Source: a virus. From it: a stretch of 64,000 bases of DNA. Where the stretch lies: the IMG/VR virus record IMGVR_UViG_3300042549_005931, positions 1 through 64,000 of that record, one strand, 5' to 3'. Below the pieces are notes generated by a model. The model made no database searches. It saw nothing but the letters and a program-made list of their open reading frames with translations, and was not told where the DNA came from. A program made the translations under genes and the position numbers. This document shows positions 50,838 to 59,300 of the stretch, piece after piece; position 1 is the first letter of the stretch; each line of letters starts with the position of its first letter.

Positions 50838-53800
50838 TTAATCTAAACCTACGTGTTTTTTAATTTTATTTACTTCTTCGGTTAATTCTTTAATTGCCTC
50901 AATTAACAATGGTACAATTTTATCATATTTTACCGTTAAATAGTTTTCACCTGATTTTGATTCCGTTTTCCCATCATCCGTTGTTCCAAAGTCAAACGGC
51001 GCCAAAGTGACAACTTCAGGTAGTACAGATTGTATTTCTTGTGCCGAAACTCCGACTTGTAATTTAGAATCGTTATAACCAAAACTTTTGGCCAAATCAT
51101 TATTAACATAATAGAAACCATTTAATTTGGATACTTTATCCAATGGATTTTCTATCGGTCCTAAATTTTCTTTTAATCTTTCATCTGAATAATACGCAGT
51201 AATATCACTTGTTGCAGCAATTTGATTGGGAACATAAAACGCTTTACCATTATAAACCCTAACCCACGTATTATCTTCCATAAAGATACCACCACCATAT
51301 GTTCCACTAAACCATCCCGAACTACCTTGACTTCTAAACCAGTTTGGTGTATAAACCGTATCAAATGTTGGACCATTGTTGGTATTAACATATTGGTTCA
51401 TGGCAGACGCATAAACGTTTGATGTACCTGAAGGACCTGTTGGCCCTTGAGGACCTGTGTTACCATTAGTACCATTAGTACCTGAAGGTCCTTGTCTACC
51501 TTGTGGACCTACGGGACCTATTGGACCTATCGGTCCTTGTGGACCTGCTCCACCAACGTTACCTGTTGGACCTGTATTTCCTTGATTACCCTGTGGACCA
51601 GCTGGCCCTGTGTTACCTATATTACCCTGTGGACCTACGGGACCTATTGGACCTTGTGGTCCCGTATTTCCATTATTACCCGCAGGTCCTGTATTTCCTT
51701 GATTACCTTGAGGACCAATGTTACCTTGTGGTCCCGTATTTCCATTATTACCCGCAGGTCCTGTATTTCCTTGATTACCTTGTGGCCCGATGTTACCATT
51801 GTTACCAGCAGGTCCCGTATTTCCTTGGTTACCTTGGGGTCCTATGTTACCATTTGTTCCGTTATTACCTGAAGGACCTTGTCTACCTTGCGGACCTACG
51901 GGTCCAATTGGTCCTATATTACCTTGTGGACCTATGTTACCCTGAGGTCCAATTGGTCCAGTGTTTCCTTGATTTCCTTGAGGTCCTGTAGCACCATTGT
52001 TACCATTGTTACCTGCAGGTCCTGTGTTACCTTGATTACCTTGAGGGCCTGTTGGTCCTGTGTTACCCTGATTACCCTGAGCACCATTATTACCATTATT
52101 ACCTGAAGGACCTTGTCTACCTTGAGGGCCTACGGGACCAATTTGGCCAGTATTTCCTTGATTACCCTGTGGACCAGTTGGACCTGTATTTCCTTGGTTA
52201 CCTTGAGCACCGTTGTTACCATTATTACCTGATGGTCCTTGTCTACCTTGAGGGCCTACGGGACCAATTGGGCCAGTATTTCCTTGATTACCTTGAGGAC
52301 CGGTTGGACCTGTATTTCCCTGATTACCTTGTGGGCCAGTTGCACCCGTATTTCCTTGATTACCCTGTGGGCCAGTTGCACCCGTATTTCCTTGATTACC
52401 CTGTGGGCCAGTTGCACCCGTATTTCCTTGATTACCCTGTGGACCTGTAGCACCCGTATTTCCTTGGTTACCTTGGGGTCCTGTTGGTCCTGTATTTCCT
52501 TGGTTACCTTGAGCACCGTTGTTACCATTATTACCTGATGGTCCTTGTCTACCTTGTGGACCGACAGGTCCGATTGGGCCAGTATTTCCCTGATTACCTT
52601 GTGGACCTGTCGGTCCTGTATTTCCTTGGTTACCTTGAGGACCTGTTGGTCCAACATTACCTTGAGAACCCACGTTACCCTGAGCACCAGTATTTCCTTG
52701 ATTTCCTTGTGGACCTAAGTTACCAAATGCACCTTGATTTCCTTGCGGACCTGTTAGTCCTGTATTTCCTTGGTTACCCTGAGGACCTGTTGGTCCGACA
52801 TTACCTTGCGGACCTGTGGCTCCTTGATTACCTTGTGTACCCACATTACCTTGAGGACCAAGATTACCAAACGCACCTTGATTTCCTTGCGGGCCTGTTG
52901 GTCCTGTATTTCCTTGGTTACCCTGAGGACCAGTTGGTCCAACATTACCTTGAGGCCCACTATTTCCTTGATTACCTTGCGGTCCTGATGGACCTGTGTT
53001 TCCTATTGGACCTGTGTTACCCTGATTACCTTGAGGACCTGTTGGTCCTGTGTTACCCTGATTACCTTGTGGACCAGTTGGTCCTGTGTTTCCTTGATTT
53101 CCTTGTGGTCCTATAACACCCTGAGGGCCCGTTGGTCCTTGTGGTCCTGATACATTTGAAGAACCACCAGCAGGACCGGTAGCTCCTTGATTACCTTGAA
53201 AACCTTGAGGACCGGTTGGTCCTGTACCACCTTGATTTCCTTGAAAACCTTGAGGACCAACATTACCATTTAAACCATTATTACCTGCAGGTCCTGTGTT
53301 TCCTTGGTTACCTTGAGGACCGGTTGGTCCTGTTACACCTGTGTTACCCTGATTTCCTTGTGGACCAGTTGGTCCCACGTTACCTTGGGGACCAGTAGCA
53401 CCTTGATTGCCTTGAGTTCCCGCAGGTCCTGTGTTACCTTGATTACCCTGAGGTCCGGTTAAACCAGTATTACCTTGATTACCTTGTGGACCAGTTGGTC
53501 CAACATTACCTTGTGGGCCGACATTTCCTTGATTTCCTTGTGGTCCTGTTAAACCAGTATTTCCTTGATTACCTTGAGCACCTGTTGCACCCACATTACC
53601 CTGATTACCTTGTGGGCCTGTTGGTCCCACGTTACCTTGGGGTCCTGTTGGTCCTTGTGGACCACCCACTAATAAATTTGTGGCAACACCTGCAGCAGTT
53701 TCAGTTAAATCAATATACGCACCTCGAGCGGAACCTCCTTGTTCAAAAATTCTTATTTTATTTTGGTAAGAGTCGATTGTTATACCACTACCTGTAAGTG

Positions 53801-53966
53801 TGGTATTTGTCTCAGGTTTACCTAATAATAATTCTCCACCTTCGTCACCCCCAATTGCGTCTAGTGTTAATTTTCCACCAGCACCACCACCAACCGATAA
53901 AGAACCGGTAATTACAGAATTATTTTTAGCAATGACACCATTGCGTGCCACAAATTCATTTGCCAT
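50838..53966 (-). CDS. Collagen-like tail fibre with C-terminal S74 intramolecular chaperone
   Basis: A 1042-residue fibre. Residues 1-101 form a head domain (NGVIAKNNSVITGSLSVGGG). Residues about 102-848 are nearly continuous Gly-X-Y triplets with units such as GPQGNQGNTGPTGPQG and GPIGPVGPQGRQGPSG, expected to form a long trimeric triple helix. A short globular region (about 849-925) follows, then an S74 chaperone domain: SDERLKENLGPIENPLDKVS (from about 927), DSKLQVGVSAQEIQSVLPEV and a C-terminal coiled coil. S74 domains trimerise the fibre and then cut themselves off at the Ser of SDER. Pro is almost always at X, and Thr is frequent at Y, so Gly-X-Thr glycosylation is conceivable. Confidence 0.92.
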   Translation of the reverse strand: MANEFVARNGVIAKNNSVITGSLSVGGGAGGKLTLDAIGGDEGGELLLGKPETNTTLTGSGITIDSYQNKIRIFEQGGSARGAYIDLTETAAGVATNLLVGGPQGPTGPQGNVGPTGPQGNQGNVGATGAQGNQGNTGLTGPQGNQGNVGPQGNVGPTGPQGNQGNTGLTGPQGNQGNTGPAGTQGNQGATGPQGNVGPTGPQGNQGNTGVTGPTGPQGNQGNTGPAGNNGLNGNVGPQGFQGNQGGTGPTGPQGFQGNQGATGPAGGSSNVSGPQGPTGPQGVIGPQGNQGNTGPTGPQGNQGNTGPTGPQGNQGNTGPIGNTGPSGPQGNQGNSGPQGNVGPTGPQGNQGNTGPTGPQGNQGAFGNLGPQGNVGTQGNQGATGPQGNVGPTGPQGNQGNTGLTGPQGNQGAFGNLGPQGNQGNTGAQGNVGSQGNVGPTGPQGNQGNTGPTGPQGNQGNTGPIGPVGPQGRQGPSGNNGNNGAQGNQGNTGPTGPQGNQGNTGATGPQGNQGNTGATGPQGNQGNTGATGPQGNQGNTGATGPQGNQGNTGPTGPQGNQGNTGPIGPVGPQGRQGPSGNNGNNGAQGNQGNTGPTGPQGNQGNTGQIGPVGPQGRQGPSGNNGNNGAQGNQGNTGPTGPQGNQGNTGPAGNNGNNGATGPQGNQGNTGPIGPQGNIGPQGNIGPIGPVGPQGRQGPSGNNGTNGNIGPQGNQGNTGPAGNNGNIGPQGNQGNTGPAGNNGNTGPQGNIGPQGNQGNTGPAGNNGNTGPQGPIGPVGPQGNIGNTGPAGPQGNQGNTGPTGNVGGAGPQGPIGPIGPVGPQGRQGPSGTNGTNGNTGPQGPTGPSGTSNVYASAMNQYVNTNNGPTFDTVYTPNWFRSQGSSGWFSGTYGGGIFMEDNTWVRVYNGKAFYVPNQIAATSDITAYYSDERLKENLGPIENPLDKVSKLNGFYYVNNDLAKSFGYNDSKLQVGVSAQEIQSVLPEVVTLAPFDFGTTDDGKTESKSGENYLTVKYDKIVPLLIEAIKELTEEVNKIKKHVGLD
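51422..53663 (-). repeat. Collagen-type tandem repeats in DNA
   Basis: About 2.2 kb of degenerate 9- to 36-base repeats encoding Gly-X-Y triplets. Several longer units recur nearly unchanged, for example four successive copies around 52330-52455 and the repeated GPIGPVGPQGRQGPSG block. The repeats are suited to slippage and unequal recombination, so fibre length may vary. Confidence 0.9.
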
Positions 53967-53988
53967 ATATTGTTACTTTAGTTCACTG

Positions 53989-54010
53989 TCCCTAAAGTGA
54001 GGGTTTATTA
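53989..54010 (-). promoter_or_regulatory. T3/T7-family-like phage promoter upstream of the collagen fibre gene
   Basis: Read on the minus strand this is TAATAAACCCTCACTTTAGG followed by GA. Compared with the T3 RNA polymerase promoter AATTAACCCTCACTAAAGGG and its next A, it agrees at 18 of 21 positions. Start would be at the GGGA (53992), giving a 26-base leader to the ATG at 53966. The block is also partly symmetric (CCCT/AGGG, CACT/AGTG), so a hairpin or operator is another reading. No such polymerase gene is in the window. Confidence 0.35.
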
Positions 54011-54054
54011 ATTAATAAATATCGGAAAATACATAATTATCTTAATTCAAAATA

Positions 54055-54306
54055 TTAAATGTTATCTATTGATGATGTCCATTCTTCAGTTGATAGTATC
54101 TCTAATATTTCTTCATGTGTATATGGTCCTTCTGTATTCTCTAAAGTAGACATAAATGAAGGTTGTTCACCCGACCATTTTACAAATGTTTTTGAATTAT
54201 CAACTGATTTTCTTACAGTTTCTTCTGAGGTTTCTAATACTTGACTAAAATCAACTTTAGAAAGTTCTGTGATTGGAAAAATGAGGTATTCTCTTGTGCT
54301 GTACAT
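54055..54306 (-). CDS. Small hypothetical tail-region protein, 83 residues
   Basis: Begins MYSTREYLIFPITELSKVDF and contains a conserved-looking SEETVRKSVDNSKTFVKW and EGPYTHEEILEILSTEEW. The layout (a strand, a helix, a GPYTHEE-like turn, a helix) is seen in small proteins near T4-like phage fibres. Function unknown. Last gene before an 88-base gap and the collagen fibre. Confidence 0.65.
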   Translation of the reverse strand: MYSTREYLIFPITELSKVDFSQVLETSEETVRKSVDNSKTFVKWSGEQPSFMSTLENTEGPYTHEEILEILSTEEWTSSIDNI

Positions 54307-54307
54307 A

Positions 54308-54985
54308 TTATATTAAATTAAATCTTGATTTTAATGCGTTATAGTTTTGAAGTTGTTCCTCTGCAGATAATTGTCTATTATACATATAAACCGATACCAA
54401 TTTTCCTTGAAATCCTCTACCTGGATATCCACTTGCACCTAAATGATATGCAAAGTTAACAGGAAAATTTACACCTTGATTTGTTCTATATCCACCAAAG
54501 ATATTCCAACCTGAAACTAATGTATTTGAAACTGTTCCATTTCTATAATATGTTGTAGCAGTTCCACTTGCCCAGTTATTTTGGTCTCCAGGATTTGATA
54601 TATTCCAAGGACCGATACCATTTATATTACCAAATCTTAAACTATTATCTTGTGAAACACTATTAGGGGTATCCGCAATTAATCCAGATATACCATTAGC
54701 TTGAGAATGAGTAAAATCCGGTTGAAATACTATGGTAACATCTAAATAATTTTGACTAATTGTAGAAGAAATATAGTTTCCATCACCCGCCGTGGCAAAA
54801 TTAAAATAACTTTTTGGACCATCATTTACAAAAGCCACACTTCCATTTATGGTTCCGTGTGCATTATTTCCTGATAAATCGTACCATGTTGTTCCATTAC
54901 CTGGGTATGAATTTTTATCAGTAGCATCTAACGCTAATATTAACCCATTCGTTACTATTTTTCCATTTGCATATTGTACTGCCAT
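54308..54985 (-). CDS. LamG-like tail protein 1
   Basis: A 225-residue LamG/ConA-like jelly-roll: GLILALDATDKNSYPGNGTT and WYDLSGNNAHGTI at the start, FQGKLVSVYMYNRQLSAEEQ and NYNALKSRFNL at the end. This arrangement is common in phage tail proteins that bind carbohydrates. One of three tandem paralogues. The 3' end carries a 29-base DNA repeat identical in all three. Confidence 0.8.
   Translation of the reverse strand: MAVQYANGKIVTNGLILALDATDKNSYPGNGTTWYDLSGNNAHGTINGSVAFVNDGPKSYFNFATAGDGNYISSTISQNYLDVTIVFQPDFTHSQANGISGLIADTPNSVSQDNSLRFGNINGIGPWNISNPGDQNNWASGTATTYYRNGTVSNTLVSGWNIFGGYRTNQGVNFPVNFAYHLGASGYPGRGFQGKLVSVYMYNRQLSAEEQLQNYNALKSRFNLI
54321..54349. repeat. 29-base identical repeat, copy 1
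   Basis: Encodes the QNYNALKSRF end of LamG protein 1. The same 29 bases occur at 55005-55033 and 55702-55730 without a mismatch. Synonymous identity across paralogues that otherwise differ widely points to recent gene conversion or recombination at this seam. Confidence 0.9.
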
Positions 54986-54991
54986 ATATTT

Positions 54992-55687
54992 TTATCTTAA
55001 TCCAAATCTTGATTTTAATGCGTTATAGTTTTGTTGTACTTCTGTTGCAGATAGTGTTTTGTTGTAAACTTTTGCAGATGCCATTGAGCCAGAAAACCAA
55101 CCACTGCCGAAGTTACTTCGACCCATATTTAAACTAGCCGAAGTTACTAAAGGTGATAGGGCCATTGACCCCGCACCCATTAATACACCATTCACATAAA
55201 CACTTGAGGTTTGGTTAGTATAGTTAAAAGTATTAACAAAATGATACCATGAACCAGTAGTAATTGTTCCTCCACCGATGTCAGTATATGTTGGTGTCCC
55301 ATAAAATGAAGCGTAAATGTTATTTCCTCTAACAGTTATTGAATATGAACCTCCATTGATTGCGGATTGTGCAGAATTAATTAAGGTTCCATTTGAACCT
55401 GTGGTAAAATTTGCCCAAAATTCGGTAGTAAAACTACTACTAATTAAACTAAAATTTGAATTGGGTAAAGTGTTCAACGTAACATAATCATTTGTTCCGT
55501 CAAATACTATTGAACCTCCTTTAGTTGAGTTATAGGTTGGTCCATTGGTCAATGTCCCATTATTTACCTTCCCACTAACGTCTTTCCATGTTAAACTACC
55601 ACTGATATAACTATTTTGGTCACTAGCATCTAAATCTAACACTAAACTTGAATCTCTTACAATGTTTGGTCCTGCAGATATTCCCAT
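54992..55687 (-). CDS. LamG-like tail protein 2
   Basis: A 231-residue LamG-like protein: SLVLDLDASDQNSYISGSLT, WKDVSGKVNNGTLTNGPTYN, GGSIVFDGTNDYVTL, GSWYHFVNTFNYTNQTSSVY, and the end SASAKVYNKTL-type strand MASAKVYNKTLSATEVQ. The start MGISAGPNIV is 6 bases from the next gene's end. Likely a fibre domain or a free tail protein that recognises a host glycan. Confidence 0.8.
   Translation of the reverse strand: MGISAGPNIVRDSSLVLDLDASDQNSYISGSLTWKDVSGKVNNGTLTNGPTYNSTKGGSIVFDGTNDYVTLNTLPNSNFSLISSSFTTEFWANFTTGSNGTLINSAQSAINGGSYSITVRGNNIYASFYGTPTYTDIGGGTITTGSWYHFVNTFNYTNQTSSVYVNGVLMGAGSMALSPLVTSASLNMGRSNFGSGWFSGSMASAKVYNKTLSATEVQQNYNALKSRFGLR
55005..55033. repeat. 29-base identical repeat, copy 2
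   Basis: Same 29 bases as 54321-54349 and 55702-55730, at the 3' end of LamG gene 2. The identity with copy 3 extends a few bases further (through TTGTA). Confidence 0.9.
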
Positions 55688-55688
55688 A

Positions 55689-56384
55689 TTATTTTAAATT
55701 AAATCTTGATTTTAATGCGTTATAGTTTTGTTGTATTTCTAATGGTGTGAGCGCCCTATTAAATGTTAAAACATTACCAATATACCCTGCAAATCCGTTC
55801 TGATATCCATATCCAATATTTAATGTATTAGACGTATCTCTAATTCCTGCAGTAGAAAATGTTGTACTTGCAACAGATACTCCATTAACCCAAAGATTAG
55901 ATGCTGTACCGTCAATTGTTAAACCAATTTGTGTCCAAACACCAATTAACCCACCCGGTACAACATATCCACCAACAGCCGACGCAGTTCCCGCCGCATT
56001 TTTTTTATATCCCACAATTGCCGTGGAGTTTGAAGTAACATATAACATATAGTCATAATCGGCGGCTGCATAATTTCCTTTATGTACAATACCCACCGAA
56101 TTACGAGCCGAGGTGGCGTTAATCCACGTCAAAATAGTTAATGAATTTGTCATTGAAACAGAGGTGTTATCCGCAACAGTAACTACGTCATTACTTCCAT
56201 CAAATAATATACTACCACCATTTGTTGAACTATAAGTTGGCCCATTTGTTAATGTACCGGTATTTCCATTACCACTCAAATCGTTCCATACCGTTCCGGT
56301 ACCAGAATAACTATTTCTATCCACAGCATCTAATGATAATATTAAACCACTTGTTACAATTTTAGGACCATTTCCAAATGCCAT
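55689..56384 (-). CDS. LamG-like tail protein 3
   Basis: About 231 residues. The ATG at 56384 overlaps the TAA of the large fibre gene (TAATG) and gives MAFGNGPKIVTSGLILSLDA, matching the two other LamG proteins; an upstream ATG at 56417 would add 11 unrelated residues. Includes VWNDLSGNGNTGTLTNGPTY, GGSILFDGSNDVVTV and IGNVLTFNRALTPLEIQ. Same fold and family as its two neighbours. Confidence 0.8.
   Translation of the reverse strand: MAFGNGPKIVTSGLILSLDAVDRNSYSGTGTVWNDLSGNGNTGTLTNGPTYSSTNGGSILFDGSNDVVTVADNTSVSMTNSLTILTWINATSARNSVGIVHKGNYAAADYDYMLYVTSNSTAIVGYKKNAAGTASAVGGYVVPGGLIGVWTQIGLTIDGTASNLWVNGVSVASTTFSTAGIRDTSNTLNIGYGYQNGFAGYIGNVLTFNRALTPLEIQQNYNALKSRFNLK
55702..55730. repeat. 29-base identical repeat, copy 3
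   Basis: Same 29 bases as the copies at 54321 and 55005, at the 3' end of LamG gene 3. Confidence 0.9.
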
Positions 56385-59300
56385 TATAATAGATTTACAA
56401 AACTTTTTATTGTCCAACCAGTGGTTGGTAACACAGTAGATAATACAACATTTCCCGTACTTAGTGAAGCGGTTAATGCAACGTTGCCTGTTGTTCCAAT
56501 ATCAGTTGTTGAATTTTCTGTATACGTTATTGAATTTCCGTTCCAAACGGCTATTAATTGGCCAGCTCTAGCGTTAGAACCTGATGCCAATGTATAATTG
56601 TAAAATACCGATGTAAATGAACTTGTTGCGTTGGTTGATATTGTTTGGGTACCTGAAGCCAATGACGCAATATTTTGATTTACTAATTGAGATGAACTAA
56701 GAATTATTTGATTAGTTACTCTCAAACTACCACTAATATCCGCCTTATATATTGGTGTTTCTGTACCAAAACCAACCATTGATTGTGAAACAAATAACGC
56801 CTTTTGACCAAATTGTCCTATACGTACTGTATTATCTGAGAATCCTTCCATTAATGGTAGACCCGCAGCAGTATTAACTGAGAATAATGAACCTGATAAT
56901 GAATCATCTATTTGGAATAGACGACCTGAAGTTCCATCCACTGTGAATACACCTGAACCACTACCAATTAACGATGCCGCAACTCCTGAACTTGATACAA
57001 ACAATGAACCTGTTATTGCTTCACTACCACTAATGTTAAGTGAACCTGTAACTTTGTGAATGTCAGTAGAAATGTTACCAATTGTAACACCGGTTTGATT
57101 CACTTGTAATTCGGTAGAACCACCAATTGATACTGCTAAAACACCATTTAATGTTTGACTACCCGATATATTTAAAGAACCTGTAATTTTGTGAGTGTCA
57201 GTAGAAATGTTACCAATTGTAACACCTGTTTGATTAACTTGTAATTCGGTAGAACCGCCAATTGTGACATTTAAATTACCAATTAACGTTTGACTACCTG
57301 AAATATTAACCGAACCCGTGAATTGATGAGTATCATCTATAGTATCACCAAATTTAGTTGAACCTGATGAGAATGATGTGGTTAAATATGTGACAGAAGA
57401 TGAGACAATAAATTGTTGTGCAATTAAATTACCTTGAACGGTTAAATCTCCCGTTATTGTACCACTACCTATAACATTTAATGAACCTGTAAGTGATGAT
57501 GAACCACTTACGTTTAATGAACCGGTAACAGTTTGATTACCGACGAATATATTTGACCCTGTTGTTGCAAACCCAAAGTTACTTATTTGTGAACTACCAC
57601 TTACAATACCTGATGGTATACCTGTTAACCCACTATATATAACTTGTGAAGAACCTGATATTACACCGTCAGAATTTAATTTATTTTTAATAGTCGTATT
57701 GATAGAACTACTAAATGTATTTAAACTACTTGTTACACCTTCAATTGAATCTAATCTATTGTTTTGTCCTAAATTGGTTGATGCCACTGATGATGATAAT
57801 TCACCTATACTTGAACTTAATGAACTACTAAATGTTGAGTATCCTGTTGTTCCTGTAATTTCAATTTGTGAAGAACCTGATACCAATGGTGTTGTTTCCG
57901 AAACTATGGTTCCCGTAACTATTAAAGAACCAGTAATAACTTGAGATTGTTTAAAGTGGTTTGAACCTGTTGTTGCATAACTACCTGTAACACCTTCAAT
58001 TGAATTTAGTCTATTGTTTTGTGCTAAATTGATTGATGCTACTGATGATGATAATTCACCAATACTTGAACTTAACGAACTACTAAATGTTGAATAACCT
58101 GTGGTTCCTGTAATCAATATTTGTGAAGAACCTGATACTAATGTGGGTGTATTTTTAACATTACTAAAATCTATTGAACCGGTAAATGCGTTAGCTACTA
58201 CAGTGCCGCCATTTATTGTAATTACCGTTCCCGACTCACTTATTATCGAATTATCTAAGTGGTCACCACCGACAGATTTTGGAATTCTACCACTAGTCAA
58301 ACTTAGTTCGTCACCCAAAGAACCAGTATTTCTTGGTCCCGCAAGTAACATACCACCTGAATAAGAGCTACCGCTCGCGTTTTGATACACCCAGTGATTA
58401 CGTAAACTATCCCAAGCTAAAGATGCTGTCGCCAAATGTGATAATGAACCCGAATCATAGACTTTTATACCACCAAATCTTTCTGCCGGTTCAAACACAT
58501 TAAGTGATAAAAATGATGAACTAAGTGCAATTTGTGATGAGGTTACAATTAATAAAGACGACGAGCCTAATACTGTTAAATTTTGTGATATTACCAAACT
58601 ACCTGTAATTGTTTGGTCACCAAAAAATGAATTGGAACCCGTTGTAGCATATGGTAAGTCAGTTAATAAATGTCCATTACCTTTAAACGTACCACTAATG
58701 ATACCACCATCATAAACGTATAGATTACTACCACTGTTTAAGATTAATGAACTATTTTCAGTTAATGCCAATGTCGCATCAAATGTTGCAGAACCTGAAG
58801 AAACAATTAATGAACCTGTAATTTGGGTATTTGAATTAATACTTACAGTCGTTCCATCATCACTTATGTTTGAATCAATTATATGATGTTCGTCATCCGC
58901 TTTTGGAATACTATTTGTCGTTAATCCATATTCTTGACCTAAAGACCCCGTATTTCTAGGACCCATGATAAATAACGAAGAACTATATGTATCATGATTT
59001 GGTACAACTTCCACCCATCTATCTTCTAATGTATCCCACGCTAACGATGCGGTTTCATTTACACCCTCATAATCTAAAACTTTTATACCACCAAATCTAC
59101 CTAAAGAACTTGTGGTTGTTACTGTAATCCAGTTATCGTTTACCAATAATGTGGACGCTGTTACATAATTATAATACGCAGTACCTGAAACGGTTAAGTC
59201 ACCCACAATAGTTGCCTCACCTGTAACTTTTAATGTACCGGTAATTTCTGTATTAGTGTTAATTCTTAAACCTTCAGTATTTGAAATAGAAGCAGTTGCA

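Noticed and set aside
51492-53398. Long open frames on the plus strand opposite the collagen-like fibre (up to 210 codons)
   Set aside because: They are shadows of the Gly-X-Y repeats: the antisense of repeated GGN-CCN codons rarely forms stops. Their products are low-complexity repeats with no start context.
51422-53663. CRISPR-like array of short repeats
   Set aside because: Repeat spacing is irregular, there are no unique spacers of constant length, and the whole stretch is in frame as Gly-X-Y triplets.
54308-55730. Diversity-generating retroelement acting on the LamG genes
   Set aside because: Repeated 3' ends recall template/variable repeats, but there is no adenine-specific variation between the copies and no reverse transcriptase gene in the window.
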